A stretch of DNA of 64,000 nt from Flavobacterium okayamense (GTDB taxonomy: Bacteria; Bacteroidota; Bacteroidia; Flavobacteriales; Flavobacteriaceae). The DNA lies in NCBI RefSeq assembly GCF_019702945.1, contig NZ_AP024749.1:2108001-2172000 (forward strand), written 5' to 3'. How positions within the stretch are numbered: the first letter of the stretch is position 1; each line of letters starts with the position of its first letter. The position numbers and the translations under genes were made by a program. Under the pieces are notes generated by a model. The model ran no database searches. It saw only the letters and a list, made by a program, of their open reading frames with translations, and was not told the origin of the DNA. Of this stretch, positions 10,276-19,067 are shown one piece after another.

Positions 10276-10794
10276 ATGAAAAATTTAATTTTAATTCGTC
10301 ACTCCAAATCAAGTTGGGAAACACCTTTAAAAGATATTGATAGACCTTTATCGAGAAGAGGTATTTTCGATGCACATCTTATTTCTTCAAAAATACAAGA
10401 ATATTTACCTAAGAGTTTTGTTGTTTGGAGTAGTTACGCAAAAAGAGCTAAAGAAACTGCTATTATTATCTCTCAAAATTTAAATATTCCTCTTGATACA
10501 ATTGTTTTCAAACAAGATTTATATACATTTGATGAGTGTGAACTTGAAAATGAAATTAAGAAGTGTGAAAATAATTTCGATAATTTAATTCTTTTTGGTC
10601 ATAACGATGCTATTACAAATTTTGTTAATAAATTTGGAAACCTTTTTATAGAGAATGTTCCTACTAGTGGAGTAGTATCTTTACAATTTTCAATTAATGA
10701 TTGGAAAAAATTAGAAAAAGGCAAAATAGTAAAAACGATTTTCCCGAGTCATTTTAAACATGAACAACAACATAAACCAGAATCTATACATTGA
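10276..10794 (+). CDS. Histidine phosphatase family protein (SixA-like phosphohistidine phosphatase)
   Basis: 172 residues. Histidine phosphatase superfamily: the N-terminal LIRHSKS (residues 5-11) supplies the catalytic His, SRRG and SSYAKRAKETA are the usual phosphate-pocket elements, and LFGHNDAI holds the second His. Length and lack of a signal peptide fit SixA, which dephosphorylates phosphohistidine in histidine-containing phosphotransfer proteins. Its last 35 bases overlap the start of ppk1, so the two are probably translationally coupled. The pairing with ppk1 and ppx suggests a role linked to phosphate or polyphosphate rather than phosphorelay, but that is inference. SixA-type specificity cannot be proven from the sequence. 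Confidence 0.85.
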   Translation: MKNLILIRHSKSSWETPLKDIDRPLSRRGIFDAHLISSKIQEYLPKSFVVWSSYAKRAKETAIIISQNLNIPLDTIVFKQDLYTFDECELENEIKKCENNFDNLILFGHNDAITNFVNKFGNLFIENVPTSGVVSLQFSINDWKKLEKGKIVKTIFPSHFKHEQQHKPESIH

Positions 10795-12880
10795 TAGAGA
10801 AAAAAGTTGGTTAACTTTTAATGCAAGAGTTTTACAAGAAGCTGCAGATGAATCTGTTCCATTATTAGATAGACTTCGATTTTTAGGAATATTTTCAAAT
10901 AATTTAGACGAATTCTTTAGAGTACGTTATGCTGCTATTAGAAGATTAAGAATTGAAAAGAAAAGAGCCGATACTATAAAATTACTTGGTGGTATTACTG
11001 CGGAACAACTTTTAAAAGATATCACAGAAATAGTTATCGAACAACAATCTGAAAGTTTGCGAATTTTAAGTGACATCGAAAAAAAGCTTGAAAAAGAAAA
11101 TATTTTCATTTTAACTGAGAAGCAAATATCTAAAGAACAGGAAAACTTTATAAGAGAATTTTTTATTCAAAAAGTAAGTCCAGCTGTTGTTACAATCATG
11201 TTGAATGATTTAGAGAAATTTCCTCTATTAAAAGATACTTCTGGATATTTTGCGGTTAAGTTAGTAATGAAACCAAAAAAAGTTTCATTACTTGAAACTA
11301 TTTTACCAAAAAAAGAGATTCGCTATGCTATTGTTGAAATTCCAAGTACTATAAATCGATTTGTAGTACTTCCTTCAAATAACGAAAAACAATACATTAT
11401 AATGCTTGACGATGTTATTCGTCATAATTTAAATTATTTGTTTAATATTTTTGATTATGAAAGCATTTCTGCACACATGATTAAAATCACTCGTGATGCT
11501 GAATTAGAATTTGATAGTGATTTAAGTAAAAGTTTTATTGAAAAAGTGTCAGATAGTGTTAAAGAAAGACGTATTGGTGAAACAGTTCGTTTTGTTTATG
11601 ACCAAGATATAGAAAAAGACACATTAGAATTTTTACTTAAGCGAATGAATATTGATAGTTCAGATAGTATAATTCCTGGTGGACGTTATCATAATCGTCG
11701 TGATTATATGAATTTTCCTAATTTAGGCCGTTATGATTTATTGTACAGAGAAAATCCACCATTACCTGTTCCTGGTTTAGATTTAGAAGGTAGTATTTTA
11801 GGAAAAATCAACTCTAAAGATTATTTATTAAGTGCACCTTATCAGTCATTCTCATATATTATTAAATTTTTAAGAGAAGCAGCTCTTGATCCAAATGTTG
11901 TAGCTATTAAAATTACTTTGTATCGTTTAGCAAAAAATTCACAAATTGTTAGTTCGTTGATTAATGCAGCTAAAAATGGAAAAAAAGTAATTGTTCAAAT
12001 CGAACTTCAAGCTCGTTTTGATGAAGCAAGTAATATTTCATATGCAGAGCAAATGCAAACTGAAGGAATTGATTTAATTTTTGGAGTTAAGGGCTTAAAA
12101 GTGCATAGTAAAATTTGTGTCATAGATAGATTAGAAGCTGGAAAAGTGAAACGTTACGGATTTATCTCAACTGGAAACTTTAATGAAAACACTGCTAAGA
12201 TTTATACAGATAATACTCTTTTTACAGCTAATCAGTCAATTTTAAAGGATGTTTCCAAGGTTTTTGATTTCTTTGAAGTTAATTATAAATTAAATCGTTA
12301 TAAGCATTTATTTGTTTCACCACATTATACTCGCTCGAAATTTAATAAATTAATTGAACGCGAAATGTTCAATGCTCAAGCTGGTAAACATGCATTTATT
12401 CATTTAAAAATGAATAGTTTGTCAGATTTTAAAATGATTGATAAATTATACGAAGCGAGTAGAGCAGGAGTAAAAATTAAATTAATAATTAGAGGTATTT
12501 GTTGTTTAATACCTGGTGTTCCTGAAATGAGTGAAAATATTGAAGCGATAAGTGTTGTTGATAAATATTTAGAACATTCTCGAATTTACATTTTTGGAAA
12601 TGATGGAAATCCAGAAGTATTTATTTCATCGGCAGATTTTATGACAAGAAATCTAGACGCTAGAGTTGAAGTAACATGTCCTATTTATGATGAAAATGTG
12701 AAACAAGAATTAATTGATACATTTGACATAGGTTGGAAAGCTAATGTAAAAGCTAGAATTCATTCTGATGATTTAAAAAATCGTTACAGAAAAACAGAAG
12801 GAGAAAATTTTAGAGCGCAAGCAGAACTATATAAATACTATCAAAATAAGTTAGAAGTAATCGCCGAAAAAGTTTTATAA
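10760..12880 (+). CDS. ppk1: Polyphosphate kinase 1
   Basis: 706 residues, normal length for Ppk1, which reversibly transfers the ATP gamma-phosphate to polyphosphate. The N-terminal domain opens with YIDREKSWLTFNARVLQEA and includes NNLDEFFRVR, then the head domain and the two phospholipase-D-like C domains: the catalytic, autophosphorylated His is H449 in GLKVHSK, followed by STGNFNE. Arg/His-rich active-site elements RARFDEA and SADFMTRNLD are present. The start at 10760 lies inside the preceding sixA-like gene (35-base overlap); no later Met precedes the conserved N-terminal motif, so the overlap looks real. The stop overlaps the start of ppx (TAATG). Confidence 0.97.
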   Translation: MNNNINQNLYIDREKSWLTFNARVLQEAADESVPLLDRLRFLGIFSNNLDEFFRVRYAAIRRLRIEKKRADTIKLLGGITAEQLLKDITEIVIEQQSESLRILSDIEKKLEKENIFILTEKQISKEQENFIREFFIQKVSPAVVTIMLNDLEKFPLLKDTSGYFAVKLVMKPKKVSLLETILPKKEIRYAIVEIPSTINRFVVLPSNNEKQYIIMLDDVIRHNLNYLFNIFDYESISAHMIKITRDAELEFDSDLSKSFIEKVSDSVKERRIGETVRFVYDQDIEKDTLEFLLKRMNIDSSDSIIPGGRYHNRRDYMNFPNLGRYDLLYRENPPLPVPGLDLEGSILGKINSKDYLLSAPYQSFSYIIKFLREAALDPNVVAIKITLYRLAKNSQIVSSLINAAKNGKKVIVQIELQARFDEASNISYAEQMQTEGIDLIFGVKGLKVHSKICVIDRLEAGKVKRYGFISTGNFNENTAKIYTDNTLFTANQSILKDVSKVFDFFEVNYKLNRYKHLFVSPHYTRSKFNKLIEREMFNAQAGKHAFIHLKMNSLSDFKMIDKLYEASRAGVKIKLIIRGICCLIPGVPEMSENIEAISVVDKYLEHSRIYIFGNDGNPEVFISSADFMTRNLDARVEVTCPIYDENVKQELIDTFDIGWKANVKARIHSDDLKNRYRKTEGENFRAQAELYKYYQNKLEVIAEKVL

Positions 12881-13770
12881 TGATTTCTATTAAAAAATAT
12901 GCAGCTATCGATATTGGTTCAAATGCCATGCGTTTGTTAGTTACAAATATTGTAGAGCAGCAAGGTAAACCAACTCAGTTTAACAAAAGTTCGCTAGTTC
13001 GTGTTCCAATTCGGCTTGGTCAAGATGCGTTTACTGTAGGTGATATTTCTGAAGAGAATATTAATCGAATGGTCGATGCTATGAAAGCATTTAATCTTTT
13101 GATGAAAGTTCACAAAGTAGAAAAATATAAAGCTTGTGCAACTTCAGCGATGAGAGAAGCTAATAATGGTTTAGACATTGTAAACTTGATAAAAAAGAAA
13201 GCTGATATAAAAATTGATATTATTGATGGAAAAAAAGAAGCTTCAATAATTGCTTCTTCAGATTTAAAACAATTTATTAATTCAGATAGAACTTATTTAT
13301 ATGTTGACGTAGGTGGAGGAAGTACTGAATTTTCTTTATTTTCTGAAGGAAAGATAGTTGCTTCAAAATCTTTCAAAAATGGAACTGTTCGTTTGCTTAA
13401 CAATATGGTTTCAGATATAGTATGGACAGAAATCGAAAAATGGATAAAAGTTACAGTAGAACCTTATGATGAAATAACTCTAATTGGTTCAGGAGGAAAT
13501 ATCAATAAGCTTTTTAAATTATCTGAAAAACATCAAGATAAACCACTTTCATACGTTTATATAAATTCACAATACCAAAAACTAAATAGTTTGAGTTATG
13601 AAGAGCGTGTTGCAGAATTAGGATTAAATCCAGATCGTGCCGATGTAATTATACCAGCGACTCGTATATATTTAAATGCAATGAAGTGGAGTGGTGCTAG
13701 GCAAATTTTTGTTCCTAAAATTGGTTTGTCAGATGGAATTGTGAAAGCAATGTATTTCGGAAGGATTTAA
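12880..13770 (+). CDS. ppx: Ppx/GppA phosphatase family exopolyphosphatase
   Basis: 296 residues with the ASKHA fold signature: phosphate-1 loop AAIDIGSNAMRLLV (residues 8-21), TSAMREA, and phosphate-2 loop YVDVGGGSTEFSLF (about residues 140-153), then LIGSGGNINKL. This is the single-module short form without the C-terminal HD-like domain of E. coli Ppx/GppA, as is usual in Bacteroidota. It removes terminal phosphate from polyphosphate and/or pppGpp. It overlaps ppk1 by one base, so synthesis and degradation of polyphosphate are co-transcribed. Confidence 0.93.
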   Translation: MISIKKYAAIDIGSNAMRLLVTNIVEQQGKPTQFNKSSLVRVPIRLGQDAFTVGDISEENINRMVDAMKAFNLLMKVHKVEKYKACATSAMREANNGLDIVNLIKKKADIKIDIIDGKKEASIIASSDLKQFINSDRTYLYVDVGGGSTEFSLFSEGKIVASKSFKNGTVRLLNNMVSDIVWTEIEKWIKVTVEPYDEITLIGSGGNINKLFKLSEKHQDKPLSYVYINSQYQKLNSLSYEERVAELGLNPDRADVIIPATRIYLNAMKWSGARQIFVPKIGLSDGIVKAMYFGRI

Positions 13771-13777
13771 TTAACTT

Positions 13778-14113
13778 ATGAAAGTTTTATTAATAATTAT
13801 TACACTCTTACTTATAATTGGAGTAATCGTTTTATTCATAAAATTTGTTTTAAATCCATTGTTCTTAGTTCCAAAATTGAGTTTGAATGAAGTTGTTAAT
13901 ATTTTAGAAAAAAAAGGATGCGGTTATTTTAGCCACAACTTTATTAAAAGCAAGAATAAATTTCATATAGAAGATTTATTTACTAATAATTCCCAATATG
14001 TAGTTGTTGGAATATCCGTAAAAGATAAATCGATAAGGACTTTTAATGTAAAAATTAGAACCTATAATTCTTTTTTCAGAAAAAGAGAAATTATAATAAA
14101 AGAAGTAACATAA
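13778..14113 (+). CDS. Small membrane-anchored protein of unknown function
   Basis: 111 residues. One strongly hydrophobic N-terminal helix (residues 2-25, VLLIIITLLLIIGVIVLFIKF) followed by a soluble, Lys-rich domain with beta-type alternation and one Cys (KGCGYF). I do not recognise the family. It follows ppx by 7 bases, so it is probably the last gene of the polyphosphate operon, and it converges with the LptD-like gene with only 6 bases between the stops. Confidence 0.65.
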   Translation: MKVLLIIITLLLIIGVIVLFIKFVLNPLFLVPKLSLNEVVNILEKKGCGYFSHNFIKSKNKFHIEDLFTNNSQYVVVGISVKDKSIRTFNVKIRTYNSFFRKREIIIKEVT

Positions 14114-14119
14114 TATTAA

Positions 14120-16849
14120 TTACCTAAAAACTCTATCTGGAAGACTTCTTTTTTCCCACTTAATATCACTAAGTACAGAAGAACTAATTCCAATAAAGAA
14201 GCCCCAATAATTGTTTGGACCAAATGGAACCCAATTAAAACTCATTCGCCAACTTTCTAAATCACGTTCAAAGCGTAATTGAGTAAATGTAACGCCTTTT
14301 TGTTTAAAGTCATATCCAGAAGAGAACCCAACTTTCCATCGTGGAGCCAACTCAATATTTCCAGAACCCATTAAAGATTGCGAAGAAATTTCATTTTGAC
14401 GATTTGAATTATTATAAGTTACTGAATATGCAAATCTAAAATCCCATGGAAGTTTAGTATGATACCATTCGTTATTATTTTCTAAATTGTTTTCATCATC
14501 ATCTTTATTAAACAAACTTTGTCTGTTATCGCTTAAATCAGTACTCGTCCCAAATAAATCATCTGTTCGTCCACCATTTAAAGCTGTTTGCTCATTCTTG
14601 CCTTTGTTGTTTTTGCTAAAATCAGTACTAGAAAATGAATAATTAATTGTCATATTAGCACTTGTCATTCTTAGTAAACTTCCACCATTATCAATATTAA
14701 AAACATCAATTCTTCTTCCGGCATTATCAATAGCATAAGGGTCTAAAGTTGCGGCAAAATTCACATTCATTTTTTGTTTAAACAACTGCGTACCGCCAGA
14801 CATTCTTATTGGTGATAGTGCAAGAGAATCAGCCGCTAAATTATAACTAGTAGAAAAATTTAGATTATTTAAAAGCATAACTTTTTTTGGTTCATCAGTT
14901 TTACTTTCTTTATCTGTTACTTTTGCTTCAAATGTATTACTTAGTGAAAAACCTAAGTTTTGTGCATAATTGTTACCTGGACTTCCAAAAATACTGTTCT
15001 CAAAACGTGTATATTCCTGCATGGTATTTCCAGTTGCATCAATAGCATAGGTGTCATAATACTGTTCAAAACTAGGAGTGTAACTATAAGAAATATTTGG
15101 ACGCATTACATGGCGTATTGCTTGTATTTTTTTATCTTCTCCAAATTCAAATGTACCATAAATAGTTGTTCCTATACCTGCAGAAAAGTTATATGTTCTA
15201 AAAGCATCAAATTCTTTTTGGTCTTCAGTAACAACTTCATTTTCAATCGTGCTAAAATATTTTTTTACAGTATTTAATGTCCAAACTTCATTATAATTAG
15301 CACTAGCGGAAACACTAAAAAATTTAAAAACTTTAAAATTAGTGCTAATTGGTATTGAATGTTGAAATCCAGTTTTAGCGTCTCTAAACATCTCAGGTTT
15401 AAAGAATAAAGAATCAGTTGTATTAATTCTATTTTCTCCTCTTAAATTATATTGTAAGTTAATATTTTTAATAATTCCTTTTTTAATACCGTCTTTAGGT
15501 GCAAAAGGAAAAATTCTACTAACACTAGCTTGTAGTGTAGGTAATGTCATATTAATTTGTTCAGTGTTTGTATTCTGATTATGTGTTGCAGATAATGAAA
15601 AGTTTACTTGTGGTTCAGTTGGAAAGGTTTTCTGATACGAAATCGAAGAACTCATATTATTGTTAATACTTGAGCCAACATTAACTAGGTTAACTGATTG
15701 TCTAAAATACTGACTACTTCCTAAATTAACTGAAGCTGAAAATCTAGAATTAGCAGCAGCTTTAGGGTCTTGACTATGAGTCCATTGAAAATTATATTGT
15801 TTCGATTTTATATAATTAGGAAATCCTCTCTCTCCTTGTATATTGTTTTCGTATCTAAGATTAACTCTACCGTTAAATTTATAACGTTTTGCATAACTGC
15901 TTTCAGCTCGTAAACCATAACTTCCATTGGTAAAGTAATCACCAAGGACAGCTAAATCGTAATAATCACTTAAAGCAAAATAATAACCTCCATTTTGAAG
16001 AAAATAACCTTGTCTATTTGACTGTCCAGGAGTTGGGATAATAAATCCAGAAGTACTTTCCTCGGTCATTGGAAAATAGGCAAAAGGTAATCCAATTGGC
16101 GTTGGGACATCAGCAATCACCATATTAGTTAATCCAGCAACAACTTTTTTCTTTGGAACAAATTTTACTTTTCTAACTAAAAAATAATATTCTGGATCAT
16201 CAATATTTTTAGAAGTTGTAATTCTAGCATTTTTTAGGAAGTAAACAGAATCGTTTTCTCTTTTAGAAACTTCTGCTTTTATGTTTAATTCCCCTTGTTT
16301 TGTTCTTGAATTCCAAACTAAAGCCTTTTTAGTTTTAAAATTAAAGCGGATTGAATCGGGTTCAATTACATTACTTCCTTGTTTAAAAACAGGATATTGA
16401 ATATAATTACCTAAACTGTCCTTCAAACGACCAGCGTAAACTTCATTTTTTTCATAATCTAAAACAATTATACCAGATGTAAGTTCGATATCAGTATAAT
16501 AAAGTTCAGCTTCGTTGTATAAAGTAAGTTGTTTTTTCTTTTGGTCTAATTTTTCGTAATCTTTGGCTTTACGCTTTACAATACCTTCAAGAAGATTTTT
16601 TTTAGGCTTCTTTATACTATCATTTTTAATAGTATCGTTAATAGTAAGATGTATTGTGTCTTGCTCAGTAAAGTCTTTTTCTTTTTTATTTTTAAGACTT
16701 AAACTATCAATTTGAATAATTTCTTGTGAATAAGAAACATGAATTCCAATTGTTAGCAAAAATGCTGATAAAACGATATAAAATAAATTGGTACGCAATC
16801 CTATTAATAGTATTTTTGTAAAAAATTGGCTCACTTTTTGAAGTGTCAA
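14120..16849 (-). CDS. lptD: LptD-like LPS-assembly outer membrane protein
   Basis: About 909 residues. After a hydrophobic signal region ending SYSQE come about 100 charged residues, then an OstA/LptA-like jellyroll (ELTSGIIVLDYEKNEVYAGRL-type strands, residues about 110-300) and a long barrel domain with alternating aromatic strands to the C-terminal VFR. It matches the Bacteroidota group annotated as putative LPS assembly protein LptD, which inserts LPS in the outer leaflet. Start is uncertain: an ATG at 16960 would overlap the divergent amidase gene and lie upstream of a good -7 box, so I favour the TTG at 16849 (alternatives GTG 16834, TTG 16798), all keeping the signal peptide. Confidence 0.85.
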   Translation of the reverse strand: MTLQKVSQFFTKILLIGLRTNLFYIVLSAFLLTIGIHVSYSQEIIQIDSLSLKNKKEKDFTEQDTIHLTINDTIKNDSIKKPKKNLLEGIVKRKAKDYEKLDQKKKQLTLYNEAELYYTDIELTSGIIVLDYEKNEVYAGRLKDSLGNYIQYPVFKQGSNVIEPDSIRFNFKTKKALVWNSRTKQGELNIKAEVSKRENDSVYFLKNARITTSKNIDDPEYYFLVRKVKFVPKKKVVAGLTNMVIADVPTPIGLPFAYFPMTEESTSGFIIPTPGQSNRQGYFLQNGGYYFALSDYYDLAVLGDYFTNGSYGLRAESSYAKRYKFNGRVNLRYENNIQGERGFPNYIKSKQYNFQWTHSQDPKAAANSRFSASVNLGSSQYFRQSVNLVNVGSSINNNMSSSISYQKTFPTEPQVNFSLSATHNQNTNTEQINMTLPTLQASVSRIFPFAPKDGIKKGIIKNINLQYNLRGENRINTTDSLFFKPEMFRDAKTGFQHSIPISTNFKVFKFFSVSASANYNEVWTLNTVKKYFSTIENEVVTEDQKEFDAFRTYNFSAGIGTTIYGTFEFGEDKKIQAIRHVMRPNISYSYTPSFEQYYDTYAIDATGNTMQEYTRFENSIFGSPGNNYAQNLGFSLSNTFEAKVTDKESKTDEPKKVMLLNNLNFSTSYNLAADSLALSPIRMSGGTQLFKQKMNVNFAATLDPYAIDNAGRRIDVFNIDNGGSLLRMTSANMTINYSFSSTDFSKNNKGKNEQTALNGGRTDDLFGTSTDLSDNRQSLFNKDDDENNLENNNEWYHTKLPWDFRFAYSVTYNNSNRQNEISSQSLMGSGNIELAPRWKVGFSSGYDFKQKGVTFTQLRFERDLESWRMSFNWVPFGPNNYWGFFIGISSSVLSDIKWEKRSLPDRVFR

Positions 16850-16868
16850 ACTTACATATATTTTTTTG

Positions 16869-16876
16869 CAAAAATA
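16869..16876 (-). promoter_or_regulatory. Candidate -7 promoter box for the lptD-like gene
   Basis: TATTTTTG on the minus strand matches the flavobacterial -7 consensus TAnnTTTG. A TTG that could be the -33 element lies at 16902-16904, slightly further than the preferred spacing (25 bases). The box is 20 bases upstream of the proposed TTG start and argues against the ATG at 16960. Confidence 0.35.
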
Positions 16877-16925
16877 AAGATTTAATAAAATTATAACGCT
16901 ACAATAAAAAACAAAGCCGTTTACG

Positions 16926-18014
16926 ATGATGAAAAACATATATAGAATACTTATAATCATATTGTTATTTTCAATTTCAAATGAACTTGAAGCTCAAACA
17001 AATAAATTTAAAGTTGTCTTAGATGCTGGACATGGAGGAAAAGACTCTGGAAAGAATGCACATGGTTTTCTAGAAAAAAATATAGCTTTAGAAATAACTA
17101 AGAAAGTAGGAGATATTTTAAATAGAGAAAAAGGAGTTAATGTAATATATACTAGAAAGACAGATGTTTTTGTAGAGTTAACCGAAAGAGCAAATATTGC
17201 TAATAAAAATGATGCCGATTTGTTTGTTTCAATTCATTGTAATTCTGCTGGAAAAAATTTTGCTCCTTATGGAACAGAAACATTTGTAATGGGAATGTCG
17301 CGTACCAATTTAAATTTTGATGTTGCTAAAAGTGAAAACTCAGTAATTTTTCTTGAAAGCGATTATAAAGAAAAGTATAATGGTTTTGATCCTAATAAGC
17401 CAGAATCATTAATTGGTCTGAAAATTCTTCAAGAAGAGTACTTATCGCAAAGTATTGAATTAGCTTCTAGAATAGAATCTAATTTTTCTAAGAAATTAGG
17501 AAGAAAGAGTAGAGGTGTAAAACAACAACCTTTATGGGTTTTGGATGCTTCTTATATGCCTAGTGTTTTAATTGAAACAGGTTTTGTTACAAATGTTGAA
17601 GAAGGGAAATATTTAAATTCAGAAAAAGGCCAAAATGAAATTGCTGATGCAATTGCTAATGCTGTTTTAGATTATAAGAAAGAGTTTTTTCAGGAAAATA
17701 CAAATAATACTGTAATTGTTGAAGAAACTAAAGATGATAAACCTGAAATTAAACTAATAAATGGTTTAGTGTTTAAAGTTCAAATTTCGGCTAGTAGTAG
17801 AAAATTAGATACTAAACCATCAAATTTTAAAAAGCTTTCGCCAATTTCTCGCGAGCAAGAAGGAAAACTATTCAAATATTTTTATGGTGAAGAAAATAGT
17901 TATGATTCTGCGAAAAATAAGTTAGAAGAAGCAAAGTCAAAAGGTTATAATTCAGCTTTCATTGTAGCTTATAAAGATGGAGTAAAAATTAGTGTAGCTG
18001 ATGCAATAAAATAA
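16926..18014 (+). CDS. N-acetylmuramoyl-L-alanine amidase (AmiC family)
   Basis: 362 residues. Signal peptide (about 1-23, ending LEAQ), then an Amidase_3 domain: Zn-ligand His in LDAGHGGKDSG (residues about 33-43), Glu in LEKNIALEI, His in SIHCNSA and the catalytic Glu in LIETGFVTN. The domain cleaves the bond between N-acetylmuramic acid and L-Ala in peptidoglycan. The C-terminal 80 residues (FKVQISASSRKL...AFIVAYKDG) look like a SPOR-type peptidoglycan-binding module, suggesting septal targeting. A second Met immediately follows the first; either could start. Divergent from the lptD-like gene, followed by an MlaD-like gene, as is common in flavobacteria. Confidence 0.93.
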   Translation: MMKNIYRILIIILLFSISNELEAQTNKFKVVLDAGHGGKDSGKNAHGFLEKNIALEITKKVGDILNREKGVNVIYTRKTDVFVELTERANIANKNDADLFVSIHCNSAGKNFAPYGTETFVMGMSRTNLNFDVAKSENSVIFLESDYKEKYNGFDPNKPESLIGLKILQEEYLSQSIELASRIESNFSKKLGRKSRGVKQQPLWVLDASYMPSVLIETGFVTNVEEGKYLNSEKGQNEIADAIANAVLDYKKEFFQENTNNTVIVEETKDDKPEIKLINGLVFKVQISASSRKLDTKPSNFKKLSPISREQEGKLFKYFYGEENSYDSAKNKLEEAKSKGYNSAFIVAYKDGVKISVADAIK

Positions 18015-18096
18015 AATAAAGTTTTATTTTTGTTAAAAATTGAAAGTTTTAAAGATTTGGATATAATCCAATTTATAAAACAGTAAAAACTAACCG

Positions 18097-19062
18097 ATGA
18101 AATTATCTCGAGAAATTAAAACGGCTATTTTAGTCATCTTATCTATATTACTTTTTATTTGGGGATATAATTTTTTAAAAGGTAAAAACTACTTTGATAC
18201 AAGTAAAAAATTATACGCAGTTTATGAAAATGTTTCAGGTCTTGTTCCTGCTGCACCTGTAACAATAAACGGATTAAAAATTGGTCGTGTTAATTCAATA
18301 GAAATTCAACCAGATGGGAAACTATTAGTACAAATGCAGATCACTAATGATTTTCCGATATCAAAATCTAGTATTGCTGAAATCTACGATTCTGGACCTT
18401 TAGGAGGAAGAGAAATTGCCATTATTCCAAATTTTGAAGATAAAACTGAAACTGAAAGTGGAGATCATTTAAAATCGTCAAATAAACTAGGTTTAACAGA
18501 TGCTTTAGCTAAAGAAATTGAACCTATAAAAGATAAAATCGAAAAATTACTTGATAATGCAAATGTATTATTTGCTAATATTAATCAAGTATTAGATGAA
18601 AATACTAAATCAAATCTTCGTAATAGTATAGCTAACTTAAACAAAACAATGGCTGAGTTTAGTGGAGCTTCTAAAGATTTAAACCAATTACTTGCTAACA
18701 ACAAATCAAAATTAGATAACACATTTTCAAATTTAGATAAGACAACACAAAACTTTGCAACTATTTCAGATTCCTTAGCGAATGCTAACTTTGGTCAAAC
18801 TGTAAAAAATCTTGAAAAAACCTTAGCCAATGTAGATAAATTAATGGCTGATATGGAACAAGGAAAAGGTACAATGGGTAAATTAATGAAAGATGATGAA
18901 ATGTACAATAATTTTACAAGTGCATCTAAAGAATTAGAACTATTGTTGCAAGATTTAAGATTACATCCAACACGCTATGTTAATGTTTCTGTTTTTGGTA
19001 AAAAAGACAAACCTTACAAAGCTCCTGAAGTAAACGATAAAAACGAACAAATCAACAAATAA
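18097..19062 (+). CDS. MlaD/MCE-domain lipid transport protein
   Basis: 321 residues: one N-terminal membrane helix (residues 8-27) and an MCE domain (about 38-120; GLVPAAPVTINGLKIGRV and the GPLGGREIAII strand), then a long Asn/Lys-rich helical stretch (about 130-290) likely to be coiled coil or a trimer/hexamer stalk. MCE proteins are the substrate-binding subunit of Mla-type ABC systems moving phospholipid between inner and outer membrane. The permease and ATPase subunits are not in this window. The gene is 5 bases before the Fe-S protein gene, although a functional link is not obvious. Confidence 0.9.
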   Translation: MKLSREIKTAILVILSILLFIWGYNFLKGKNYFDTSKKLYAVYENVSGLVPAAPVTINGLKIGRVNSIEIQPDGKLLVQMQITNDFPISKSSIAEIYDSGPLGGREIAIIPNFEDKTETESGDHLKSSNKLGLTDALAKEIEPIKDKIEKLLDNANVLFANINQVLDENTKSNLRNSIANLNKTMAEFSGASKDLNQLLANNKSKLDNTFSNLDKTTQNFATISDSLANANFGQTVKNLEKTLANVDKLMADMEQGKGTMGKLMKDDEMYNNFTSASKELELLLQDLRLHPTRYVNVSVFGKKDKPYKAPEVNDKNEQINK

Positions 19063-19067
19063 TCAAT

